DNA of 64,000 nt from Colletotrichum lupini (taxonomy: Eukaryota; Ascomycota; Sordariomycetes; Glomerellales; Glomerellaceae), in assembly GCF_023278565.1 (NCBI RefSeq), contig NC_064673.1, forward strand, positions 434,001-498,000. Direction: 5' to 3'. Made by a program: the position numbers and the translations under genes. The notes under the pieces were generated by a model. It saw only the letters and a program-made list of their open reading frames with translations. It was not told the origin of the DNA and made no database searches. Shown here in pieces: positions 50,749-62,049 of the stretch (its first letter is position 1; each line of letters begins with the position of its first letter).

Positions 50749-52496
50749 TTAATTACCCCCTTCAACGTTGATGCGCAGCTCCTGTAGCTTCTCATAGAGC
50801 GCCGGGATGCCTTTCCCAAACGCAAGCGAATGCGGTACATCCTTGAGGGGATGGACCGGTCCGTAGCTGACATTCTCAACAGTGACCAACAAGTTGCGCA
50901 CAAAGTTGCCGTCCCAGAGATTTTCTCGCTGCGGGTAGTTTCGCAGCACCCCAAGGGCTTTCCCCTGGATAACGGGATCTTGACAGGTAACGAGTATAAA
51001 GTAGAGGGGCGGTATAATCCCGATATCGAGCGTGAACGACCGAGGCATTGCCCCAGATTCGCGCTGCTTGGCAACCAGCCCTTGGTGTAGCAGGGCAGCT
51101 AACGACACGAGCTCCGCGTGCTGGGCGACAACGTCGGGCGATTGCTGCCTCTGGTGCGGCTTCTGATGCAGCGTCTGACATATCAGACGCGCGCACTTGT
51201 AGTGGAGCATGTCGAGGCAGATAGAGTGGTGCTCTTCGGTACCGCTCGCGGGGGCTTGGGGCCTTTCCATGAAGCGTTGGAAGAGACCCGTCAGGTGATT
51301 GCCCCGTTCCATGAGGATCTCGTGCTGGCGGTGCGGTACGGGGCGAGCCCAGAACTCGTCGTCGCCTTGTTGCTCCTTTGTCAACCAGACCAGGGCAAAC
51401 ACGTCACGCGTGTATTGCACGATGGCTCGATGAGCATCCGCTATGGTCTCGAACTCGTCCAGCAGCGTGTCGTCGAGCTCTCTCCCCTCATACAGCTTGA
51501 TGGCGATAACGGGCTTGAAGTTCTCGGCAAAGAGCGCGCATGAGATCTCCCAGGTGGCGAAGAGTCTCAGGATGTAGTCCATTGACAGGACGTCTTCCGA
51601 GGGGTCTGCGCTAGCATGAGGGGGCACAGCGTCTCGCAGCTCGTTGAGCTTGCTCATGGGAAGACTCTCAATGATGCGCAGGCCATTCGAAAGATGTGTC
51701 AGTGCTGGTCGCCAGTTATTCCGCAAGGACTCGATGCAGACAAAGGACACGCAGCAGAGGAGAGTGACGGTGATCCTGTCCTTCATCGGAACGTGGGCAT
51801 AGCTGGAGAGCTTGGACATGGCCGTGCCGTACTGCTGGATAGTGAAGATTTCGAGCTCGCGGGGAGGCGCCTCTCCGCCACGAGGAGGAGCTGTCTGATA
51901 CATGTGATGGGCAGAGCCGAGGGCGACAATGGCGTGCTTCACGGCGTCGTCTGAGTGGCTTAGCTGGGTTGCGAATCGGCTCCAGAAACTGGTGAGATTC
52001 GTGACATGGTTGGAGAGGCCGGCCTCTGCCATGCGGCGGAAGCGGTGGAAGTAGACGCGCTCCGTGTGTGTACCGTCAATGTCGGCAACGAGGGGACGCA
52101 GCAATCGAGGGTTCTGGCTCTCAGACAAGACTCGGATGAGTAGAGCCTGGGGAACAAGAGCATCGCTGTCTCTTGGCCGAACTGGCAGGCCTTTATCGTA
52201 GCCGTCGCAAGCCCGGCCTGTTGACGTGCAACGCGAACAAGCGGGCCGCTCCTCTCCGCACTTGATGCGTCTGATTCTAGGGGTCGAGTTAGTATCGGTG
52301 GGGGGCCAAGCACAAGTTGAGGTCTTACTTGCTGCCACCGAGTCAGTTAAGGTTGATCACAGCGGTTCCGAGAAACTTACCAAGTCAGACAGCCGGTCCG
52401 CACTTTGGGCTTACTTGCTCTTTTTCGCTTCGCGGTGATGATTGCCTTCTCTAGCGTAGGCGTGGCAATGCCGCTTTCCTGTGATGTAGATGCCAT
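50749..52496 (-). CDS. Zn2Cys6 transcription factor with a 3-nt microexon
   Basis: Fungal binuclear zinc cluster regulator of about 548 residues. Minus-strand exons 52496-52381, 52331-52329 (three bases, CAA) and 52276-50749. The zinc cluster, near residues 36-63, fits C-x2-C-x6-C-x6-C-x2-C-x6-C: CLTCKIRRIKC, then GEERPACSRC and TSTGRAC. It is preceded by basic KRKRASKPKVRTG, a likely nuclear localisation signal. The second Cys and the following Lys are assembled from exon 1, the microexon and exon 3. The rest resembles the Fungal_trans_2 type of regulatory domain (RVYFHRFRRMAE, DDAVKHAIVALGSAHH). Its targets are unknown. The MFS gene lies upstream on the same strand; nothing in the sequence proves it is a target. 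Confidence 0.87.
52329..52331 (-). other. Predicted 3-nt microexon (CAA)
   Basis: Bounded by GGTGGCAG before and GTAAGACC after, on the minus strand. The left intron (52332-52380, 49 nt) has donor GTAAGT and a CTGAC-like branch site. The right intron (52277-52328, 52 nt) has a TACTAAC branch site and acceptor CCCCTAG. Including it joins ACT TG|C AA|A ATC, reading Thr-Cys-Lys-Ile. Skipping it makes TG|A, a stop. Keeping the right intron makes TGC AAG TAA, also a stop. Confidence 0.85.
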
Positions 52497-53580
52497 CCGT
52501 GACGAAGCATCCGGCAGATCTAGTAATCCCGGGCTCTGTCTGTTTATTTAGGGCTGAGATGGGTTGCGTAACGGCGCGATGGGCTGATCAGTCATATCAA
52601 TCATGGAGTAATATGACGGGAATCTCCTCCTCCTTGTCCATGCCCGGTTGAGTAGCATTGGCGGCGTGCTCGATGCCAAGACAAGATCAGGATGCCAGTC
52701 CGAGCCGTCGTTGAAGTTGATGTTGACTATAAGGGAGCAAAGCTTGTGGGCTGGACAGTAGACTTTCGGGCGAAGGAGGCTACCCGCGGTCAACCGTAAC
52801 GTGCAGGCTAATTATATTTGATGAATGGGGCGAATCCAACTCAAGGTTGACGCGACTCGGTCATTATCCGTTGTCGTTACTGGCGTGGAGTTTCTTCCGT
52901 CTTTATTTCTGGCCCCACCAACCTCGCCGACCCTCCGTCGAAGGCCGGTGTTCGGTAACTTAGCAACGGACTCGATAAATGAAAGCTGAAGAACTGCGAC
53001 CAGATCAGGAGGTGTGTTTGTGTTTGAATCCGGGTAGTTGGGACGAAGACAAGAATCTATACATAGCATGCCCTGTACTCCGTAGAGCTATTCCCGTTGT
53101 GGCCTAGAATATTGCTTAGTTGCTGCCCACCCCGCAATTCAGCGTTGCTCAACAGCAAGTCAGCTACAGTTCGTGAATCATCCAATGTATATTCACCCAG
53201 CATCTCGAATACACCACGACTGACAGCCCTCATATACCCCTTCAGGTCCATTCCTGTCACCAGCCAGCAAGCGCCCCTTTGGGGGTCAGGTCAAAACTGG
53301 CTGAGTGGTGGAGTGGTTGAAGTCCACGAACAGCCTAATCGGTGAAGGCTCAGAGGTCCCGAGTTCGAGTCGACAAAATCCCAGCATGTGCACCAAGAGA
53401 TGTAGCCCCCATTCGCCACCGGGGGGGTGAACTCTTTTTAGTTCTACCTCAAAGTGAGACTGTCCAATTGTAGTGTAGATAGGGCCGCGCGATGGCATAA
53501 CAACTTATTATTACCTACCCTGATCTGTATATATTGAATTCATGTCCATACTCTAATCGTTATCATTACTTTACCCTCAT
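52497..53580. other. Intergenic region, Zn2Cys6 promoter and MFS 3' flank
   Basis: About 1.1 kb holding the promoter of the Zn2Cys6 gene and the 3' flank of the MFS gene. No protein is recognised. The right half contains a tRNA-like sequence with Pol III-type A and B boxes and a downstream T-run. Confidence 0.55.
53298..53438 (+). ncRNA. tRNA-like / SINE-head-like Pol III candidate
   Basis: TGGCTGAGTGG at 53298-53308 matches the tRNA A box. GAGTTCGAGTC at 53361-53371 closely resembles the B box (GGTTCGANTCC), 52 nt further on. A T5 run, a Pol III terminator, lies at 53434-53438. The T-arm stem does not pair and no cloverleaf or clear anticodon stem forms, so it is not a functional tRNA as read. 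It may be a tRNA pseudogene or the head of a tRNA-derived SINE. Confidence 0.35.
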
Positions 53581-55630
53581 CTACGCGCCCATGTCTCCTG
53601 GCCTCAGCTGGCTGACACGCTGCTTGGCCCGCTGCTGCTTCTTGTTCTTCTTGATGTTCTTCCACTCCATAAACAAGGCGCAGATGAGCGTCGCGAGAGA
53701 CAGCCCCATACCGGCCAAAAAGATGCGCGTGCAGGCGTAGTTGTACGCTCGGACAACCACGTCCAAGAACTGCGCCGGCACAACAGTGTGCAGGTTGGTG
53801 GCGCCAGTGTTGACGATGGCTTGCGCAGACAGCCCCGGGATGCCCGAGAGCTCCGACACGAGCAGGTTGCTGAGGATGGACTGCCCAACGGAGACGAAGA
53901 CTGCGGCTCCCAATTGCTGGGCAAAGAAGCTGATGGAGACGCCGGTCGACACGTCCTCTTTGGGGAGAACCGCCTGTACCGCGAGCCCAACGGTCTGCAT
54001 GCCGAAGCCCAGGCCGAATCCGGTCAGGAACTGGTAGCCGATCCAGTGGCCGGAGCTGATACCTGGTTGGAAAGTGCTCATCAGGCCCAGGCCCACGGAC
54101 ATGATGCAGGGGCAGAGGATCATGGATGGGACGTAGTATCCAATCTTTTGCGTCGCACCACCGGAGATGATGGAGGATACCACGATGCTGAGGACGAGAG
54201 GGATGGTGTAGATTCCCGAGTTGACCGGGTTGGCTCCCTGCACAGCTTGGACTGGAGGTTGTCAGCACGTGTTCATTAATGTTGATCGCATTACTTACAC
54301 CAGATGGGCAGGTAGTACACGGCCAGCATCATCGAGCCGGCCAAGAACAGCATGAAGAAGGCACCCGCCAGCATGGTTCTTTGCTTGATGATCCTGACAG
54401 GCACAGTGGCGGTCTTGGGCATAAAGACCTGCACGGCAGCGAAGGCCATGAAGCCAACGCCGAAAACGACAAACAAGGCGATGATGCGGCCGTCGTTCCA
54501 CGCGTACTCTGATCCGCCCCACTCGAGCGCCAGAAGGAGGGATACCACGGAGGGGACGAAGAAGAACGTTCCCAAGGGGTCGAGGCGCTTAAAGTGTTGA
54601 AACAGCGTAGCCGGCTCTTGAGGCTGCCGCCTGGGAGCCTTGAGCATGAAGAACAAAAAGACGAACGCCACGCCTCCAATAGGGAGGTTAATGTAGAAGC
54701 ACCATCTGCGTCTCGTTAGTTGCGCCACAGCCCATAGGCTTCTGAAGCACATACCTCCATGTGACGTTGCTCGTGAAGCCACCGCCAACCAAGGGTCCAA
54801 TGACAGACGCCAGACCGAACACCATGCCAAAGATGCCTTGGAACATGGGTCTCTTGTGCAGCGGGATCATGGGAATCATGACCATCATCGCTCCCGTAAA
54901 GATGCCAGCCGAACCAACACCGGCAATGGCTCTGCCCGCAATGAGCACCGACGAGCTCGGCGCCACACCGCAGATTAGCGAACCAATCTCAAAGATGAGA
55001 ATGCTTCCAAGGAATGCTCTACCGTTGTGTTAGCATGCTTACAGAGTCAGTGACCATCGAGACTCACCCCCTCAGGCTGTAAAACTTGTAGATTCTACCA
55101 AACACTAATTGCGAGGCCGCAGTCGTGAGCATGTACGCTGAACCGTACCAGCCGATATCGCCAAGACTTTGAAACTCATCAGTGATGCGTGGGATGGCCG
55201 TGGCAATGATTGTGCGGTCCAGAGCAACGAGAAACATTGCTACAAAGTTGGACAGAATGACGAGCCAAAAGGTAATGGTTTTCGGCTTGAAGTTTTCCTC
55301 GGCTTCATCGAAAACGGGCGGGGGCCCCGTGGATGGTCCCCCTTCGATATCGGCCTTTTCATCGACGTCGTCGTCGACGTCTGGCTGCTTGGCCACATCG
55401 TTATGGCTCTCGTTTGCTGATATCGCCGAGGACTGAACTGTTGCCTTTTCTGTTGGTCTCTCGCTCTCAATTTCGGGTTCGATGGGCTTCTCCTCGGATG
55501 ACTTCTTCTGCTGCCGCTCGTCGCTTTCTCTCGGAGTCAAGGTCCGCGTGGAGCTGTTGGACGTCTCCACCTCACGGGTCTTCTCTGAGGCAGTATCGCC
55601 CTCGACGGGCCTCGCACCTGCGTCCGCCAT
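53581..55630 (-). CDS. MFS exporter, 14-span DHA2 (drug:H+ antiporter) type
   Basis: Plasma- or vacuolar-membrane major facilitator of the fungal 14-transmembrane drug/toxin exporter group. Minus-strand exons 55630-55068, 55018-54755, 54705-54299 and 54251-53581 give about 634 residues. A long, charged, disordered cytosolic N-terminus (about 115 residues, rich in Glu, Lys, Ser and Asp) precedes TM1. The first span region carries [17 protein letters not shown], then [20 protein letters not shown], with the loop 2-3 motif [11 protein letters not shown] completed at the first intron. After TM5 is [12 protein letters not shown], the signature of this group. The C-terminus is basic ([12 protein letters not shown]). 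Its substrate cannot be told from sequence; relatives export secondary metabolites or antifungals, but no biosynthetic gene lies in the window. It is divergent from the Zn2Cys6 gene at 56988. Confidence 0.92.
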
Positions 55631-56987
55631 GTTGAAGCTGTCGTGAGGATTTGGGCAGCTGGAAGATTTCGAGTGAAGCCACGAAATGTAAACAAAGAAT
55701 GTAGCACGCGCAAATCTTTTGGGGCTTGGCAGCGGGAAAATATTGCTTAATGGAACGGGGAGGGAGCTAGAGGTTCGTCCGGACTCTCGAGCGCACGGTC
55801 AGATCTCAAGTTACAGATCACGTTCGGACCACGAGCTCGTCTGGCGGAAGAGACACTAGGACGGGGTCATGGAACTAAGAGGCGAGGATCGCTATATATG
55901 GCGAGACTGGCCATCGCCGCCATTCTGCCCTGCCTGCTTATCTTGGACGCGGTGGCCGGCAGCATAGTGTGACAGGCAGAGGGCGCGACGCGAAGCCACG
56001 CAAGGCCATCATAGCCCGCATAGGAATGTCTCACAAGAAGAAAGTCATGACGAGATCCAGAAGCCGACTTGTCAAGGCCGATGGGGATGTCCAGAGAAGG
56101 ATGCTTTGCCCAGTTCTCGCCCTTGTCTTTTGGTGGTGTACGGACATGGCGTTGCAGTTGCTCGGGCACCGGAGGTCGATGTTGTGTCCGGGCAAAGGGT
56201 GGAGCTTGCCCTCTTCCGGCATAGCGCCGGGTGCTCGGGTATCTCACAGCAATCTCCGGCTTACCTAAGGGTCTCTACTACGCACTTCAGCTGAAGGAGC
56301 TTGGGCCATTTTCGACCTCTTGCAGGCGCGGGCCACGGGGAGGCCAGCACCGATGGGTCCCCCTTCGGTCCCGGGCGGGTAACGTAGCTGACCGCAGTCC
56401 CCGCTTCCCCTGATGCTCATCTTACAACCATTCAGTTTCTTTTGTAGTCTCAACACGAGAAGGCACGAGAGGCCCAAGTTAAGCAAAGAGCCTCAATTCT
56501 TAGCACCGGACTGACCAAGTTGACAGTCATGTTGTTCGTCTCATAGGCTAGACGTCCCCGTATGTGACTTTTGCATACTCTCTGTCATACCACCTCGATT
56601 GTTTTGTACGAATTGTGATCCGGATCGTCCGTCTCTAAGCTCTTGCCTGCTCGTTCCTGGCCATCTACACTGCCCGCATACAGGATACGGCACCTCAACC
56701 TATCCCGGGACCGTCTTGTACACCATCACGTCGATAGCGTCTCGGTCAATAATACAGCTTCCTCCTCCGATCCTGGCAAGAAGTTTGGCGGCAGCATCTG
56801 GAAGTGCTTCTTCATTGGATATCACTCTTTAGACTCACATGCTGCATCCCGTCAACGTTTCGCCTGCAAACGTCACCCCTCGGATCCGAGTTGGGAACAA
56901 GCCAGCCGACGAACCACGTCTGCAAGGTGGCTGACTGTCGCGTCGTCGTTGCATCTCAAGAGAGAGGCATCCACATAATACTGAACC
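55631..56987. other. Divergent intergenic region, MFS and second Zn2Cys6 gene
   Basis: A 1.36 kb bidirectional promoter region between the MFS start (minus) and the Zn2Cys6 start (plus). Short frames on both strands are unconvincing. No binding-site pair strong enough to report was seen. Confidence 0.5.
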
Positions 56988-59589
56988 ATGTCGTCGGGAG
57001 AAGCCCAGCTCCCACCCCCGCCGAGGGCAGTTCCTCCACCCGCACCCGAACCCGACCCCATGGCAGCGATGAAGCTTACCAGGGGGACCTCGTGTGTGCT
57101 GTGCCAGCAACGAAAAGTCCGCTGCGACAAGAACAAGCCGTGTGCCAACTGCGTCAAGGCCAGGGTAGAGTGTCGAATAATACCACCACAGCCGCCCAGA
57201 AGGCGCAAGAAGCGTCTTCAGGAACGCGATCTCGTCGACCGCCTCAAAAAGTACGAATCCCTCTTGGCGGAGAATGGCGTCAAGTTCGACCCCATCGCCG
57301 CCGAGCTCAAGGCCGGCGATAGGAACTCGACACACCTTGACGACGACCACATGCTCGACGAGGATGCCGACCTCGCAAACGACTTTGAGGGGCTAAAGAC
57401 CTCGCCCGAGGGGAGCACATCCCCTTCCGTGGCAGGGAGTCGGAGATCACAATCTGATAAGTGCGCAGGCCCACTCCCTTACACTTGATCGTCAGCTAAC
57501 TCAATCCCAACTAGGCCATTTAGCAAATGGTTTCCCTTTCACAAAGAGGTGTGTTTTCTTACCTTGCTTTGCCATCCGCACATCTAACTTGGATTCAGTT
57601 TCGAGCTAGCGAGGAGCTGTTGCGAGACTCGTCAGAAGACGAGGTTGACGGCTCAACCATCCATCACGCCTTTGACAAGATGTACGATAACCAGGACGGC
57701 TTTCCATTCATCGTGGGAAGTCGAAACGCCTCCGTGACGCATCTCCACCCATCACCTATCCAAATCTTTCAACTGTGGCAAATCTACATTAACAACGTCA
57801 ACCCCTTACTCAAAATAACGCATGTGCCAACGGTACAGGGCCTTATCATCGAGGCCAGCGCCAACCTCGAAAAGATCCCAAAGAGCGTCGAGACGCTCAT
57901 GTTTGCTATTTACCTCATGGCAGTCACCTCCATGGAAGACGTCGACGTGGCAAAGATGTTCAACGAGCCAAAGCCTACCGTCCTGTCAAGGTTCCACACC
58001 GCACTTCAGCAAGCCTTGGTCAACGCAGGCTTCATGCGGACCAGTGATACGATGGTCCTCCAGGCTTACATGCTCTACTTGGTAAGTCATCACACAACAT
58101 TTGAGGAAGCACGCTGACAAGCTAGATTGCCGTTCGCATGTTTGTCGACCCGCGGCAAATATTCTGTCTCGTTGGTATCGCCGTGAGGATAGCCCAACGG
58201 ATGGGCCTCCACCGCGACGCTGCCGCATTCGGCCTGTCGCCGTACGAAGTCGAGCAACGCCGGCGGCTGTGGTGGACCATTGTAGGCTACGACCGCCGGA
58301 TAGGAGAGATGACGGGGTCGACCGTGACGGCCCTGTCTACCGCCGCCGACTGCAAGCTGCCCCTCAACATCAACGACACAGACCTCCACGTCAACGGCAA
58401 GGACGCCCCGACCCCGCATCAGGGCGTGACGGAGATGCTCTTCGTCCTCATCCGGACAGAGCTGGCCATGGCCATCAGCAGCGACACCTTGCGCGACGGT
58501 CAACGCCACAGCGACAAGGACAAGGACGCCGGCGGCGGCGGAGGCACCGGCACCAGTACCGGCCCCCAAGCCCCGCCGCGCCCCATCTCAACGGTGCGCA
58601 TGGCCGGCCAGGACCAAGTCTACACCCTTGACGGCTTCTTCGCGCACATTGAAGGCACGTACCTTAAGTGGTGCGACCCCAAGATCCCACTACACTTCTT
58701 CACCCTTACCATGACGCGACAATCGCTCTGCAAGATGCGCGTCATCTCGTTCCTCGTGCGCATGGGCAACGGCGAGGCGACGACGCTGGCGGAGCACGAG
58801 CGCGACACGCTCTTCCTCGAGGCCGTCCAGATGATTGAGTACGACAACGTCGTCCAGGCCGCCGACAGCCTGCAGGGGTACAAGTGGTACACGTACCTCC
58901 ACTTCCCGTTCCCCGCGTACATGTTCTTGGTGACGGAGCTGCGGCACAGGTTGACGGGCACCATGGTCGAGCGCGCGTGGGACGCCATCGCCGAGAACCA
59001 CGAGCGGAGGGGTCTGATGAGCACGCTGCACAGTCCCATGCACATTGCGTTTGGCAACCTGTTCATCAAAGCGTGGGACGCGCACGCGGCTGGGCAGGAG
59101 CAGATTGGGAAGAAGCCGGTGCAGGAGCCCATGTGGATCACGAGACTTCGGCAGCGGGCGGAGAAGATGGGGAAGAAGCAGCACGGGGGTGGGGGTGGGG
59201 GTGGACGCCGGCCCGGGCCGGAGATGGGCATGGGCGGTCCCGGCGTCGGTGTTCCACCGGGCGGCGGCGTTTCGCAGCAGGCGGGTGGCGTGGGTAGGGC
59301 AGCGCCGGTGAACAACACCGCGTCGCAGCTCCCGATGCAGCAGATTCCGCAAAACATGATGATGACACCGCCGTCCGTGACGGCGGGCACGCCAGTGATG
59401 AACCCGCCTCCGTCCGAGGCCGACGTCATCGACATGGACTGGAGCTACCTTATGCAAGGATACGACATGGACACGTACGGGGCCTTTGGAGGCGGTTTCG
59501 GTGGGTTTCCCATGGGCGGGAACGGCATGGTTGGCGGCGGACCCGGCATGATGGGCAACCCGGACGGTAACAACATGTTTGGAAATTAG
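56988..59589 (+). CDS. Zn2Cys6 transcription factor with fungal-specific regulatory domain
   Basis: Binuclear zinc cluster regulator of about 817 residues. Exons 56988-57460, 57515-57548, 57599-58081 and 58126-59589. A Pro-rich N-terminus is followed by the cluster CVLCQQRKVRC and DKNKPCANCVKARVEC (C-x2-C-x6-C-x5-C-x2-C-x6-C, about residues 36-62), a basic linker RRRKKRLQ and a short coiled-coil-like RDLVDRLKKYESLL. The middle is a fungal-specific transcription factor domain: RIAQRMGLHRD, then EQRRRLWWTIVGYDRRI. The C-terminal 130 residues are low-complexity, with a Gly run and Met/Pro/Gly/Asn repeats, and may act in activation. It converges on the glucoamylase gene, with 106 bp between stops. 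I do not recognise a named orthologue, and it should not be taken for the amylase regulator AmyR on position alone. Confidence 0.9.
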
Positions 59590-59695
59590 GGGTCTATCAA
59601 AGTATCTGGGGTCTTTCTACCTGGACCTTAAACCATCTTTATTACGATGTAATGAATTCAAACGTGCTAGCGAATAGCACTTGTACTTTTTTTTT

Positions 59696-61673
59696 TTAGC
59701 AGCCATTCGTCTTTCCAACCCACGCATCGTCCGTGACCACCTTTTGCGTAGAGTTGCACGCCGGCACCGTGAGCGTGCGGTTCCTCTCCTCGTAGAGAAA
59801 GCCGCAGCTCTGTTTCCGCACGTAGACGTAGCTGACGTTGGACCCGCCGGGGAGCTCAACGTCGACGCTCCAGAGCGGGCGCTCGGCGGTGTACCCAGAC
59901 GCCGACATGGGCTGTCCGTTGTCGACGTTCCACGCGCCGAGCTCGGCAATGTTGCCCAGGAGAGAGAGGCCTTCGCCGTAGTAGGTGGTGGCGTTGACGA
60001 GGAAGGTGACGGGCACGGTGCAGGAACCCGTGACGTCGGGCGCGCCGGCGGCGGTAGCGGGAACGTAGACGCCGGTCGTGGTCGAGGCGGCGCAGGTGAC
60101 GGGAACCTCTGATGCGGCCTCAGGCACCCAGCTGGGCGGGTACTGGCCGGCGCGGCGCTCGGCCATGGTGATGAAGGCGGCGTAGGACCAGGTGAGGTCG
60201 CGGGCCGAGGTCGGGGATCCGGTAGTCTTGTTGAACTGCTCGGCGAGGGCACCGTCGGCGGGTGTGTACTTTTGTGCGATCTCGACAAAGGAGTCGGCGT
60301 AGGCGTTGACGGCCTTGACGATGCCGGCGTAGTCGAGAGTGGAGTTGCTGTTCTTCTGGTAGGTCGTCTCCCTGGCGGTCGGGTAGAGTTCCTTGAAGAA
60401 GGGGAGGGAGGTCGCGTCGACCTTGATCTGGCCGTGGGCGTTCCACTGCGCCACTGCGTCGTAGAGGAACTCGGCGGCGCCGAGGGTGATGAGGTACCTG
60501 GCTAGTTAGCTTGAACGTCTTGACACCTTGAAAGCGCAACTCACCAAGGGTTGCCGTTGTAGTACGTGTCCTCGATGTACCGACCGAGAGCAACACCTTG
60601 ACCCTGCGCGATGCCCTCGTTGACGGGGTACAGCGTGCCGTTGCGGAAGGAGTCGACCCAGACCTTGAAGTTGCTCAGAGCCTTGCTGTGGCACGGCTGG
60701 ATGGACGGGTCCTCGCAGCTCGCGGCCACGTCAAAGACGGCAATCGAGCCAAGCATGACGTTGGCGTCCTTGCCGGAGCGCTTCGTCTGCGTGTTGACAT
60801 TGGCGACGTAGTAGCCGTCCGCGGCGTTCCAGTACGTCTGGAGAAAGCAGAGGACGTCCGGGGCCAACTCACATCCCGTGCACTTGACGGAGAGCGACTC
60901 GGCCAGCGCAGCTCCCTCGACGAGGGCGCGGTACTGGTTCTGGGTGGTGAAGAAGCTGGAGCCGTTGACCTCCTCCCACAGGTCGAAGCCAGTCGAGTTC
61001 CTATCATTGTGAGCTGCCTGCAAAGCCATGAGAAATTAGTCTGCTTACCAGTACTGAGCGGTGTACGACAGATCGTTGGAGATGATGGGCCAAACAATAT
61101 CCTTGGCCTTGGCCTCTTGCCCGTTGTCGACGAGCCAGCGGGAGTAGGTGATGAGCGTGATGGCCCTCAACGCCGGGCCGTCTCTCTGCGGGCGACCCCA
61201 TTCGCCGTTGAAGCGCGAGCCATCGACGAGATACTTTGCCTCGCCGAGGCCACGACCGGAGGGGAGAAATGATCCGGAAGGGTTGCCGACGGTCTGCAGA
61301 ACGGCCTGGGACTTGTAGTAGTCCTCAATATGAACCTGGAGCTCGTCGTGTCCGAGGATGAACTCGTCGACAATCATCTTCATGGTCAGGGCGGCATCGC
61401 GAGTCCACGTGAAAAAGTCTGGCCAAGTCAGCAAGAGAACAACACGTTTTCGTGAACACTCTTACAGTCGGGATCGGCCTTGGAAGGGCTGGCAACGACG
61501 ATGCCGGCACTTGCGCCTGCAACCGAAGCGCCATCAGGTCCTATGTTGCTCAGAACACCATTGAGCGCAATGGTTCTTTGACCTGAAATGAAGTCGTCGA
61601 GATCGGCGGCGGCAACGCGTGCAACGTTGGCAGCGAGGCCAACGGCACAGAATAGGGTCTTTGTTAGACTCAT
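59696..61673 (-). CDS. Secreted glucoamylase (GH15) with CBM20 starch-binding domain
   Basis: Exo-acting 1,4-alpha-glucosidase that releases glucose from starch and glycogen outside the cell. Minus-strand exons 61673-61466, 61418-61049, 61000-60545 and 60497-59696 give about 611 residues. A signal peptide (MSLTKTLFCAVGLAANVARV) is followed by the GH15 (alpha/alpha)6 domain: PDYFFTWTRDAALT, then FDLWEEVNGSSFFT with the catalytic acid Glu, and GALAEQFNK with the likely catalytic base Glu, before SARDLTWSYAAF. The C-terminal CBM20 begins VTFLVNATTYYGEGLSLLGN and includes RPLWSVDVELPGGSNVSYVY. The Ser/Thr-rich linker long in Aspergillus glucoamylase is very short here (about 30 residues). A TATA box is present upstream. 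All splice joins restore conserved words (DYFFTW, AQYWNSTG, NPWYLIT). Confidence 0.95.
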
Positions 61674-62049
61674 GGTGATCGTGCCTTTACTTCCTCAGTC
61701 GTTGAAGTGTTCGGTGAAGGTGCCGGACTAGAGCCTTTCGGGTCGACGATGGGATGGGAAACTCTTATATCCCAAACATAGCCCCCGAGACATAGTCGTA
61801 TAGCAAAGTGCGGGCCTAGCTGGGCAGTGGGCACAGAACAACAATAGTAGCTCTCGAAGTTTATTACTGGCATCATCGTGCTGCAGACCCCTGCGTGTTC
61901 ATCCCAAATCGAACGCGGACAGGGATGGCGTCTCTTGGGTAGCATTGGGGATAGGGGATCGTCGTGGATCCGTCAATTCGTTCTAGAAGTCTAATGCCCT
62001 GAGTTGCTTTGGCAGAGTTTCTACGGCAGACTGCAAGAGGCACTCCGCT
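61674..62049. other. Glucoamylase promoter region
   Basis: Ordinary DNA between the glucoamylase start (minus) and the right AT-rich block. Only about 370 bp of promoter stands between the gene and the transposon-derived sequence. Contains the TATA box below. Confidence 0.6.
61762..61770 (-). promoter_or_regulatory. TATA box of the glucoamylase gene
   Basis: ATATAAGAG on the minus strand (context GGGATATAAGAGTTT), 89 bp before the ATG at 61673, a usual distance for secreted-hydrolase genes of filamentous fungi. No other TATA-like word lies between it and the start. Confidence 0.5.
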
